DNA from: Deltaproteobacteria bacterium
GTDB lineage: Bacteria; Desulfobacterota; Desulfobaccia; Desulfobaccales; 0-14-0-80-60-11
Direction of reading: 5' to 3'
DNA length: 12,218 nucleotides
Assembly (NCBI GenBank): GCA_021817645.1
Contig: JAKAGH010000061.1
Coordinates: forward strand, 1-12,218
In this document: one piece after another, positions 1 through 5,172 of the stretch
Numbering within the stretch: position 1 is the first letter of the stretch
Layout of the letters: every line of letters begins with the position of its first letter
The notes under the pieces: model-generated
Databases searched by the model: none
Seen by the model: the letters and a program-made list of their open reading frames with translations, nothing else
What the model was told of the DNA's origin: nothing
Program-made: the position numbers and the translations under genes

Positions 1-585
1 GAATATTACGGCAAGGGGGTCTCATACTGCGCCACCTGCGACGGCTTTTTCTTCCGGGGCAAAGACGTCATCGTCGTGGGCGGGGGCGATACTGCCTTGG
101 AAGAGGCGCTTTATCTCGCCAAAATCACCGGGCGGGTGTACCTGGCCCATCGCCGGGACGAGTTCCGGGGCAGCCGGATTCTGCAGCAGCGGGTCCTGGC
201 CGAAGGGAAGATCGACGTCCTCTGGAACACCGTTGTCACCGAAATTCTGGCCGGCGACCAGGGAGTAAGCGGCGTCAAATTGCAGGATACCAAGACCGGG
301 GCCTCCCGGGAACTGGCCGTGGACGGGCTGTTTATCTTCATCGGCTTCAGTCCCAATAACTATCTGGTGCCGGCCGGGGTGCGGCTGGACCACGACGGCT
401 ATGTGATGACCGATGAAAAATGTGAAACCAATATCCCGGGAATCTTTGTCATCGGCGATTTGCGGCAAAAATACGCCAAGCAGATCGTCCTCGCGGCCGC
501 GGACGGCTGTACCGCGGCCCTGGCCGCGGCCCTGGGCGTAGAAATCAAAAAGGCGGGACCAGCCTGCCCGGCGCCCCGGGCCTAG
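1..585 (+). CDS. trxB: Thioredoxin reductase, C-terminal part (5' end outside window)
   Basis: This is an FAD/NADPH-dependent thioredoxin-disulfide reductase of the cytoplasm. The reading frame is open from base 1 and ends at TAG 583-585, giving 194 residues; the N-terminal FAD-binding part lies before the window. Visible motifs are the redox-active CATCDG (about residues 10-15), the NADPH-binding Rossmann segment VVGGGDTALEEA, the HRRDEFR stretch that usually contacts the NADPH phosphate, and the C-terminal FAD motif GIFVIGDLRQK followed by an Ala-rich helix. Both active-site cysteines are encoded as Cys. It directly abuts the next regulator gene, and the redox genes downstream make it a plausible electron donor for the small thioredoxin-like selenoproteins (inference). 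Family identity is secure; its specific partner is not known from sequence. Confidence 0.93.
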   Translation, partial: EYYGKGVSYCATCDGFFFRGKDVIVVGGGDTALEEALYLAKITGRVYLAHRRDEFRGSRILQQRVLAEGKIDVLWNTVVTEILAGDQGVSGVKLQDTKTGASRELAVDGLFIFIGFSPNNYLVPAGVRLDHDGYVMTDEKCETNIPGIFVIGDLRQKYAKQIVLAAADGCTAALAAALGVEIKKAGPACPAPRA

Positions 586-963
586 GTGGAAAGAAATAGC
601 GCGATGGCCGCGGCCCCAACAACTTCTCCCGTCCCGGAGAATCGTGAGGAAGCAATGCTTCTGGAAGATTACTTGCAGACGGTGGCCTTTCTCTCTAAAA
701 GCCTGTCGGATGAGAACCGTCTGCGGATTCTGCTGTGTGTCAATAACGGCAAAAAATCCGTCTCCAGCATTGTGGAAGAGCTGAACCTGTCGCAGCCGCT
801 GGTTTCCCATCACCTGAAGGAGCTGCGCCGTTCCCTGCTGGTCAAGGTAGAGCGCCGCGGCCCCTTCGTGTATTACGAAATCGCGGATACCAGAATTCCC
901 CAAATTATCGCAACCTTGAAAGACCTGGCCAGGGACTTGCTGGCCCGGAGAAAGACATTTTAG
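586..963 (+). CDS. ArsR/SmtB-family winged-helix transcriptional regulator
   Basis: This is a DNA-binding repressor-type protein of about 100-125 residues. The winged-helix HTH is clear: SLSDENRLRILLCVNN is followed by SSIVEELNLSQPLVSHHLKEL (recognition helix) and a wing containing RRGPFVYYEI. The start is uncertain. GTG 586 follows the trxB stop immediately, ATG 604 is also possible, and ATG 655 is preceded by GAGGA and begins close to the conserved domain (MLLEDYLQTV). There is a single cysteine, in the helix before the HTH, so the classical paired-Cys metal site of ArsR proteins is missing. It may therefore sense something other than a metal through thiols, or act through another protein. 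It probably regulates its own operon. No operator is visible because the operon promoter lies outside the window. Confidence 0.85.
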   Translation: MERNSAMAAAPTTSPVPENREEAMLLEDYLQTVAFLSKSLSDENRLRILLCVNNGKKSVSSIVEELNLSQPLVSHHLKELRRSLLVKVERRGPFVYYEIADTRIPQIIATLKDLARDLLARRKTF

Positions 964-985
964 CCCGAGGAGGTGATTCACCATC

Positions 986-1438
986 ATGGCGGGAATTAAC
1001 AAGATCTTGGAGGGCCTGGCCCCATCCTCAGCTTTGGCCGAAATCGGCGGGGCGTTGCAGCAAATCCTGCCTTTGGTCACCCCGGAAGACCGGCTCAACT
1101 TTGTCGTCCAACTCATCGGCGGCGCCGGCGACGACAAGGTGGCCAGTATGGTGCACCTCTGACTGGCGGAATGCCTGGACGAAGGTGTCGATCCAACGCA
1201 TATGTGTCAAAAATTGGTGGACCGGGTGGCCCAATCCCGGCAACTGATGGCCGTGGCCGACCCGGAACTGCTGGTTCTGTTTGAAGATTGGCTGGACGAA
1301 CTGGAAAACGAGGTGGTCTCCTTGGCGGCAGAGCTGGGGCCCTTGCGCCCCGAAGACCTGGCCCCTAAGCTCGGACTTTCCGAGCGGGGAGCCACCTTCC
1401 TTATCTCCAAATTGTCCCGGGAAGGAAAGATAACTTAG
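986..1438 (+). CDS. Uncharacterised selenoprotein candidate, 150 aa, Sec at residue 59
   Basis: I do not recognise this family. ATG 986 is preceded by a near-perfect Shine-Dalgarno (GAGGAGGTGA, 967-976). The frame runs to TAG 1436-1438, interrupted only by TGA 1160-1162, giving MVHL-U-LAECLDEG around residues 55-67. Evidence for read-through: protein-like sequence on both sides, no credible start just after the TGA, and an 11-bp potential stem directly downstream. The product is predicted to be almost entirely helical and soluble, with no signal peptide. Residues about 25-58 form amphipathic helices (LNFVVQLIGGAGDDKVASM). Sec59 and Cys63 form a U-x3-C pair that could be redox or metal active, and Cys74 is nearby. 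The last 35 residues (LRPEDLAPKLGLSERGATFL) resemble a winged-helix or HTH-like segment. It lies between an ArsR gene and the rhodanese-DsbD gene. A sequencing error or pseudogene is the alternative, but the hairpin and its selenoprotein neighbours argue against that. Confidence 0.75.
1171..1201 (+). promoter_or_regulatory. Putative SECIS hairpin for TGA 1160
   Basis: TGGACGA (1176-1182) pairs with TCG (1188-1190) plus TCCA (1192-1195), leaving A1191 bulged and a five-base apical loop AGGTG (1183-1187). ATGC (1171-1174) pairs with GCAT (1198-1201) to extend the stem. The loop begins 21 nt after the TGA, and bacterial SECIS elements are expected there with G in the loop. Pairing was done by eye; no folding energy was calculated. 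Confidence 0.6.
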
Positions 1439-1452
1439 CAACGAGGTGGGCC

Positions 1453-3186
1453 ATGACGCGCAAAGGAACCTTATTCTTGGCCCTGGCGGTTGCGGCTCTG
1501 ACGTTGGGGGTGCTGTGGCATCTCCACCGGCTGCCAGTCGTCAAAGAGGCCACCATGGCGGAGGTCCAGGCCGAGGCCGCCAGGGGCGGGTACCGCCTGA
1601 TCGGCACCGAGGAACTGGCAAAAATTTGCCAGCAGCCGCCCCCCGGTTTTCTATTGGTGGACACCCGGCAGGCTTGGGAATACCAAAGCGGTTATATCGA
1701 GGGCGCGGTCAACTTCCCCATGGAACCCACCTGGTGGTGCCGCTGGCGTTCCGAGACTCCCCTGGCGAAGCTGCTGGGGCCGGATAAGAGCCGGCTGGTG
1801 GTCTTTTACTGAGCGGGCCTGGCCTGAGTCCGCAGCGACGCGGCGGCCCGGGTGGCCGTCAAACTGGGTTATAAAAACGTCCATCGCGATCCCTTAGGGG
1901 TTCCGGCTTGGGAAGCGAGCGGCCGCAAGCTCTGTACGGAATGCGCCACCCTGAAACGTCCTGCCGCAGGACCGCTGGCCGGGCCGCTGACCGGCTGGAC
2001 CCTGGTCTGGACCCTGCTGGGGGTCTTCGCCGGCGGGATGGCCCTTAATCTCACCCCGTGCGTCTATCCCATCATCCCCATCACCGTCTCCTACTTCGGT
2101 GGCTACTGCGGCGCCGCCAAAGGGCGGCTGCTGGGCCACGGTCTCTTGTATGTGGCGGGCCTGGCGGTTGCCAATACCGCTCTAGGGGTCATGGCGGCCT
2201 TGACCGGCAGCCTCATGGGCTCCCTGCTGCAAAATCCCCTGGTGCTGGTGGCGGTGGCCGGGGTTCTGGTCGCGTTCGCCGCCAGCCTCTTCGGCCTCTG
2301 GGAATTGCGTCTGCCCAGCAGCCTGACCCAGGCCGCGTCCAGGCCCTATGCCGGCTATTTCGGCAGCCTGTTCATGGGTCTGACTTTGGGGGTGGTGGCC
2401 GCGCCCTGCATCGGCCCCTTTGTGCTGGGTCTCTTAACCTGGGTGGCCAGCCTGGGCTCAGTCTGGCTGGGGTTTTTAGTCTTCTTTACTCTGAGCCTGG
2501 GGTTGGGACTGCCCCTGTTCTTCCTGGCCCTGTTCTGCGGCAGCCTGGAGAAGCTGCCCCGGTCCGGGGAGTGGATGCTGTGGGTGCGCCGGCTCATGGG
2601 CTGGGTGCTCCTGGGCATGGCCGCGTATTTTATCCGGCCCCTGCTGCCCGAAACCGTCAGGGTCTTTCTCCTGGCCGGGGTGGCCCTGGCCGCGGCCATC
2701 CACCTGGGGTGGCTGGACCGCACCACCGCGGCCTTCCGGGGTTTTCCCTGGGTTAAGACCGCGGCCGCCCTGGTGGGAGTGGTCATCGCCACCTTGCTGA
2801 TCGGCACCTGGGTCCTTAAGGGGCCGGGCGTCACCTGGCAGCCTTACTCCGATCAGGCTCTGGCCCGGGCCCAAGCGGCCCAGAAGCCGGTAATCATCGA
2901 TTTTTACGCCACTTGGTGCGCCCCCTGCCGGGAACTGGACGAGATCACCTTTCACTACCCCGAACTGGTAAAGCTGTTGAATCGAGAATTCGTCGCGGTC
3001 AAGGTGGACCTGACCCAGAAGGGGAATCCCTTATATGAAAGGCTGGTCCAGCAGTATGGGGTTAAAGGGGTGCCCACGGTGGTCTTTCTGGATAAGACAG
3101 GACGGGAACGGGCGGACTCGCGCCTGGTGGACTATCTGCCGCCGGAGAAGCTGCTGCCCCACCTGGTGGTGTTAAGTAAAGAATGA
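1453..3186 (+). CDS. Rhodanese-DsbD-thioredoxin fusion with two Sec codons (577 aa)
   Basis: The frame from ATG 1453 (GAGGTG just upstream) to the stop at 3184-3186 is continuous except for TGA 1810-1812 and TGA 1825-1827, read here as Sec120 and Sec125. Domains in order: an N-terminal membrane anchor or signal (about 5-22); a rhodanese-like domain (about 50-155) with LLVDTRQAWEYQSGYIEGAVNF and active-site loop VVFY-U-AGLA-U-VRS, where Cys is normal; a CTEC linker (C161, C164); a DsbD/CcdA membrane domain with its two redox cysteines in NLTPCVYP (C203) and AAPCIGP (C319); and a C-terminal thioredoxin domain with WCAPC (C489, C492) and cis-proline in GVPTV. DsbD proteins carry electrons from cytoplasmic thioredoxin to periplasmic thiols. 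The fused rhodanese suggests a sulfur, selenium or metalloid substrate (inference). No good start for a separate DsbD gene exists after the TGAs, and GTG 1852 falls inside the conserved rhodanese fold, so one polypeptide is the best reading. Confidence 0.85.
1830..1843 (+). promoter_or_regulatory. Putative SECIS hairpin for TGA 1810
   Basis: CCGC (1830-1833) pairs with GCGG (1840-1843) around the loop AGCGAC. The loop begins 22 nt after the first TGA, in the usual bacterial SECIS position. The stem is short, and 1842-1843 are shared with the hairpin for the second TGA. The two structures would therefore have to form in turn as the ribosome moves. Judged by eye. Confidence 0.45.
1842..1860 (+). 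promoter_or_regulatory. Putative SECIS hairpin for TGA 1825
   Basis: GGCGGCC (1842-1848) pairs with GGCCGTC (1854-1860) over seven base pairs including one G-U, closing the loop CGGGT (1849-1853). The loop starts 22 nt after TGA 1825-1827 and contains GGT, as in well-studied bacterial SECIS loops. It lies within coding sequence, as expected in bacteria. Judged by eye; not folded computationally. Confidence 0.55.
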
Positions 3187-3205
3187 AGCAGAAAAGGAGA
3201 AGGCA

Positions 3206-3481
3206 TTGCTCAAAATCAGGGTCTTTCTGAACGATCCCTGCGGCCTGACCTGAAAGCGGCTCCACGAGATCATGCCCAGGCTGGGCGAGAAATATGACAT
3301 CGAGGTGGAGGCCATTTCCAAGTCCAGGGAGGAATACCAAAGCGACGCCTACAGGGCTGCGGGCCTGCCTGCGGCCCCGGCGGTGATGGTGGAAGAGGAG
3401 TTAGCGGCCCAGGGGCCGGAAATCACGGCAGAAAAGATAGAGGCGGTCATTCGGCGGCATCTGGGATTGGCGCCACTATAA
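3206..3481 (+). CDS. Thioredoxin-like small selenoprotein 1 (91 aa, Sec16)
   Basis: This is a small cytoplasmic thioredoxin-fold protein of the minimal 'redox-active disulfide' type. The chosen start is TTG 3206, with AGGAG at 3195-3199 and 6-nt spacing; this gives the same N-terminus (MLK-x-R) as the paralogue at 4787. TGA 3251-3253 is codon 16, in NDPCGLT-U-KRLHE, so Cys12 and Sec16 form a C-x3-U pair where thioredoxins have CxxC. The LPAAPAVMV segment supplies the expected cis-proline region, and the C-terminal helix is AEKIEAVIRRHLGL. It begins 19 bases after the fusion gene's stop, suggesting co-transcription and use as a redox partner of that membrane protein (inference). It resembles small Trx-like (seleno)proteins that databases group under names such as SaoT; I could not confirm membership. 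Confidence 0.85.
3274..3286 (+). promoter_or_regulatory. Putative SECIS hairpin for TGA 3251
   Basis: GCCCA (3274-3278) pairs with TGGGC (3282-3286) around the loop GGC, which begins 26 nt after the TGA. The paralogous gene at 4787 has the same stem at exactly the same distance, with loop GGT. The surrounding protein sequence (MPRLG versus VPRLG) is also conserved, so the shared stem is suggestive rather than decisive. Confidence 0.5.
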
Positions 3482-3529
3482 TGGGTTGCCTTAATGAAGG
3501 TTTTCCAAGGTTCGCGACCGCACGAGTCT

Positions 3530-3559
3530 AAAAAAAAAGGATGAACCGGACGTTCATCC
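3530..3559 (-). terminator. Possible Rho-independent terminator on the minus strand
   Basis: GGATGAAC (3539-3546) and GTTCATCC (3552-3559) form a perfect 8-bp stem with loop CGGAC. On the minus strand the hairpin is followed by a run of nine T (the A run on the plus strand). It could stop leftward transcription coming from the arsR2/peptide unit before it enters the plus-strand selenoprotein genes. In the plus direction it lies just upstream of the ribosome binding site of the next gene and could instead be an mRNA 5' structure. Confidence 0.45.
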
Positions 3560-3574
3560 GAGGAGAAAAAGATC

Positions 3575-3823
3575 ATGAAGCAAGCCATAGCGATGATTCT
3601 ATGCGTGGCAATGATTGTCGGCGCCGGGGCGGCCTGGGCCCAACAGTCCCCGGCTACTCCTCAAACCCAGCAGCCCCAGATGGGGTCCATGATGATGTGC
3701 CCCTGTATGACGGTGATGCAGAAGCAAATGACCCCGGAGCAAATGAAGCAGATGCAGGCATGGTGGCAGTCGTGCCCTATGATGCAGCAACAGCCGCCGG
3801 CCCAGCCCCAACCGAAAAAGTAA
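3575..3823 (+). CDS. Small secreted Met- and Cys-rich protein (82 aa)
   Basis: ATG 3575 is preceded by AGGAG (3561-3565). A clear Sec-type signal peptide (MKQAIAMILCVAMIVGAGAAWA) spans residues 1-22, with a likely cut after AWA. The mature protein has about 60 residues, with eleven Met, a CPC motif, one further Cys, two adjacent Trp and many Gln and Pro. The pattern MGSMMMCPCM and later QSCPMM resembles soft-metal binding surfaces such as those for Cu(I) or Ag(I). A periplasmic metal-binding or metal-buffering role is inferred; I recognise no named family. It follows the selenoprotein genes in the same direction. Its cysteines could be substrates of the DsbD fusion protein. Confidence 0.75.
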   Translation: MKQAIAMILCVAMIVGAGAAWAQQSPATPQTQQPQMGSMMMCPCMTVMQKQMTPEQMKQMQAWWQSCPMMQQQPPAQPQPKK

Positions 3824-3903
3824 ATTGGACCATGATTGCTCGTGCGGTTACGAACCTTGGAAAATCCTTAGAAAAACAAAAGCATAGAATATTATTTCGG
3901 GAA

Positions 3904-3975
3904 AAGATTTCTCCGGAAAAAAACGAGGCGGTCATCAGGTGGCGTTTGGCAATGCCGTCTTTGGAAACTGCATAA
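3904..3975 (+). pseudogene. Possible remnant of a third thioredoxin-like gene (3' end only)
   Basis: In the frame ending at TAA 3973-3975 the translation reads EKISPEKNEAVIRWRLA. It closely matches the C-terminal helix of thioredoxin-like protein 1 (EITAEKIEAVIRRHLG) and of protein 2 (DVSEDKLEAVICRHLG). The first 150 bases after the secreted-protein gene contain no other recognisable coding sequence, no CxxC or Sec motif and no cis-proline segment. It may be the decayed tail of a duplicated gene. The matching stretch is short, so chance similarity is possible. Confidence 0.4.
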
Positions 3976-3980
3976 ATAAA

Positions 3981-4013
3981 TGGGGGCAGAGCGCTTTTGC
4001 CCTGCCCCCCCAG
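3981..4013 (-). terminator. Hairpin terminator after the Cys-rich peptide gene
   Basis: GGGGGCAG and CTGCCCCC form an 8-bp GC-rich stem around an A-rich loop, about 20 bases past the peptide's stop codon on the minus strand. An AT-rich stretch (ATTTATTTA) follows on that strand rather than a clean T run. It is a likely terminator for the arsR2/peptide transcript. Confidence 0.5.
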
Positions 4014-4032
4014 TGGGGACTAAGCTTTTGTC

Positions 4033-4140
4033 TTACTTGGACTCTTTGGCTTCTTTAGCCTCCTTTTCCTTCTCCGGGGCCTTGGGGGCCTTTTCCTTCA
4101 AGGCGCAGCCGCAGCCGCACGCGCTCTTCTGCTCTGCCAT
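4033..4140 (-). CDS. 35-residue Cys-rich and Lys/Glu-rich peptide (CGCGC)
   Basis: The frame runs from ATG 4140-4138 to TAA 4035-4033, with a very strong Shine-Dalgarno (AGGAGGTGAGGCAG) just upstream. The product starts MAEQKSACGCGCALKEK and continues as a charged, Ala/Lys/Glu-rich tail, probably helical or disordered. Cys8, Cys10 and Cys12 form a CxCxC cluster suited to binding a soft metal or metalloid. It lies 72 bases downstream of the ArsR gene on the same strand, and that regulator carries a similar CTCGC motif. I recognise no named family. Metal or arsenic chelation or delivery is inference. The ribosome binding site, the clean stop and the terminator support a real gene despite its size. 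Confidence 0.7.
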   Translation of the reverse strand: MAEQKSACGCGCALKEKAPKAPEKEKEAKEAKESK

Positions 4141-4168
4141 CTGCCTCACCTCCTTTCTGGTAATGTAT

Positions 4169-4186
4169 TTGCTTAACTACTTAAAT
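4169..4186. promoter_or_regulatory. Probable ArsR operator upstream of the peptide gene
   Basis: AACTACTTAA (4175-4184) is the exact reverse complement of TTAAGTAGTT (4640-4649) in front of the ArsR gene. It contains the partly palindromic TTAA-CTAC-TTAA and lies about 35 bases upstream of the peptide start. Its position suggests that the same ArsR protein separately controls the peptide. Confidence 0.5.
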
Positions 4187-4212
4187 GATTGGGCAAAAAA
4201 ATTTGGCCCCAT

Positions 4213-4617
4213 TTATTTGGACATTTCCTCGAGCCGCTGGCGTACTATCTTCAGCTCCTCCTGGAGGTCTTTTTCATATTTTTTCAGGGCCTCCACATCC
4301 GCATTCTCCAATTCCTGCTCCCGCCAATTCGCGGTGCCCCGGCAGCCGCAAGTGCAGACCTCCGTCAACTGGCGCCGGTATCTCTCCAAGGCCTCCTCAT
4401 TAATGGCGTATGGAATCCAGTATCCTTTTCGTTCACTCCGCACCAGCCCGGCTTGCCGCAGGATTTTGAGATGCTGGGAGGCCGCGGCCGCGGTTATGCC
4501 CGTCTGCCGGGCAATCTCCTTGGCCCCCAGGGGGCCCTGGGCCTTCAGGAGATCGAGGATCCTGACCCGGGTTTCCACGGCCAGGGCCTTAAACATTTCG
4601 GAGACTTCTAAATCCAT
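4213..4617 (-). CDS. ArsR-family metalloid/metal-responsive repressor (134 aa) with CTCGC motif
   Basis: This is an ArsR/SmtB winged-helix repressor. MFKALAVETRVRILDLLKAQ leads into the HTH (AKEIARQTGITAAAASQHLKIL, about 32-53) and a wing (RSERKGYWIPYAI). Cys88, Cys90 and Cys92 (CTCGC) follow the DNA-binding domain and could form the sensing site. This is not the usual CxC position in the alpha-3 helix, so the sensor site would be a variant. Residues about 98-134 (ELENADVEALKKYEKDLQEE) look like a coiled-coil extension, making it longer than a minimal ArsR. It is transcribed divergently from thioredoxin-like protein 2 and ahead of the CGCGC peptide. A promoter overlapped by operator-like repeats lies just upstream, which suggests autorepression. 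Confidence 0.9.
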   Translation of the reverse strand: MDLEVSEMFKALAVETRVRILDLLKAQGPLGAKEIARQTGITAAAASQHLKILRQAGLVRSERKGYWIPYAINEEALERYRRQLTEVCTCGCRGTANWREQELENADVEALKKYEKDLQEELKIVRQRLEEMSK

Positions 4618-4639
4618 GTTTTGGGGTTCAAGAAATCTA

Positions 4640-4685
4640 TTAAGTAGTTGCTTAATTGATTAATCTTTCGTGATTTGCTTGTCAA
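4640..4685 (-). promoter_or_regulatory. arsR2 promoter overlapped by operator repeats
   Basis: On the minus strand TTGACA (4685-4680) is a consensus -35 box. TAATCA (4662-4657), 17 bases on, is a weaker -10. The -10 and probable start site are covered by TTAA repeats at 4640-4663 (TTAAGTAGTTGCTTAA, then TTGATTAA), including the ten bases shared with the site at 4175-4184. An ArsR protein bound here would block transcription of its own gene. Confidence 0.6.
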
Positions 4686-4714
4686 GGTTTTTTTGAGATT
4701 CCTCTAAAATAAAA

Positions 4715-4768
4715 TTGCCAAGAAGTCATGGCAAATTAAATATATACTAATTAATCAACCAGTTATAC
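4715..4768 (+). promoter_or_regulatory. Upstream region of thioredoxin-like protein 2 with inverted repeat
   Basis: TTGCCA (4715-4720) and TGGCAA (4729-4734) form an inverted repeat with an 8-bp spacer. TATACT (4743-4748) is a good -10 candidate, but its distance from TTGCCA (22 bases) is too long for a standard -35/-10 pair. TTAATCAACCAGTTATAC follows just before the ribosome binding site and resembles the TTAATCA part of the ArsR operator. The palindrome may bind an activator or repressor. Confidence 0.4.
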
Positions 4769-4786
4769 AAATGGAAGGAGAAAACC

Positions 4787-5104
4787 GTGCTCAAAGTCAG
4801 ATGCTTTTACAACGAGCCCAATGGCAAGCCCTGAAAGCATTTTCAGGAAATGGTGCCCAGGTTGGGCCAAAAGTATGAATTCGAGACCGAAGTCGTTTCC
4901 AAACCCATCGCCGCCTACCAAACCGACGAATATTTCGAACTGGACCTGCCCGCGGCCCCGGCCCTCATGGTGGGAGAAGAAATCGTGGTGGAAGGCGCGG
5001 ACGTCTCCGAGGATAAACTGGAGGCCGTGATTTGCCGGCATCTGGGCCTGCCCGCGCCGGAGCCGAAAAAGAAAGGGTTCTTCAGCCGCATTTTTGGTGG
5101 ATAA
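4787..5104 (+). CDS. Thioredoxin-like small selenoprotein 2 (105 aa, Sec16)
   Basis: This is a paralogue of the protein at 3206. GTG 4787 follows a strong GGAAGGAG (4773-4780) by six bases. TGA 4832-4834 is codon 16, in NEPNGKP-U-KHFQE, aligning exactly with Sec16 of the first copy. The frame then continues through VPRLGQKYEFETEVVSKP, the cis-proline region LPAAPALMV and the C-terminal helix EDKLEAVICRHLGL to TAA 5102-5104. Cys12 of copy 1 is Asn here, so Sec16 has no partner in the active-site loop; Cys6 and Cys83 are the only cysteines. The lone selenol may form mixed bonds with substrate, glutathione-like thiols or a metalloid (inference). The extra tail (PEPKKKGFFSRIFGG) is basic and could contact the membrane. 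It is divergent from arsR2 and precedes the TVP38 gene. Confidence 0.85.
4855..4867 (+). promoter_or_regulatory. Putative SECIS hairpin for TGA 4832
   Basis: GCCCA (4855-4859) pairs with TGGGC (4863-4867) around the loop GGT, which begins 26 nt after the TGA, with T4854 just below the stem. The GGT loop and a nearby U match features described for the E. coli fdhF element. The distance and stem are identical to those in the paralogue at 3251. Confidence 0.55.
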
Positions 5105-5113
5105 ATGCAAATA

Positions 5114-5145
5114 ACGCCTTAAATTTGTTTTAACAGGTAAGGCGT
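5114..5145. other. Intergenic hairpin between the Trx-like 2 and TVP38 genes
   Basis: ACGCCTTA (5114-5121) pairs perfectly with TAAGGCGT (5138-5145) around a 16-base AT-rich loop. There is no T run after it, so it is a weak terminator at best. It may mark an mRNA processing or stability element between the two genes. Confidence 0.35.
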
Positions 5146-5172
5146 GACTCAGGATGCGGCTGCAGGAGTAGT

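Noticed and set aside
1852..3186. DsbD as a separate gene starting at GTG 1852
   Set aside because: The start lies inside the rhodanese fold (VAVKLGYKNV), has no ribosome binding site of its own, and the frame is continuous with the upstream rhodanese part.
3541..3975. A 144-residue plus-strand reading frame overlapping the secreted-protein gene
   Set aside because: Its first two thirds are an out-of-frame shadow of the signal-peptide gene; only the last 24 codons resemble anything.
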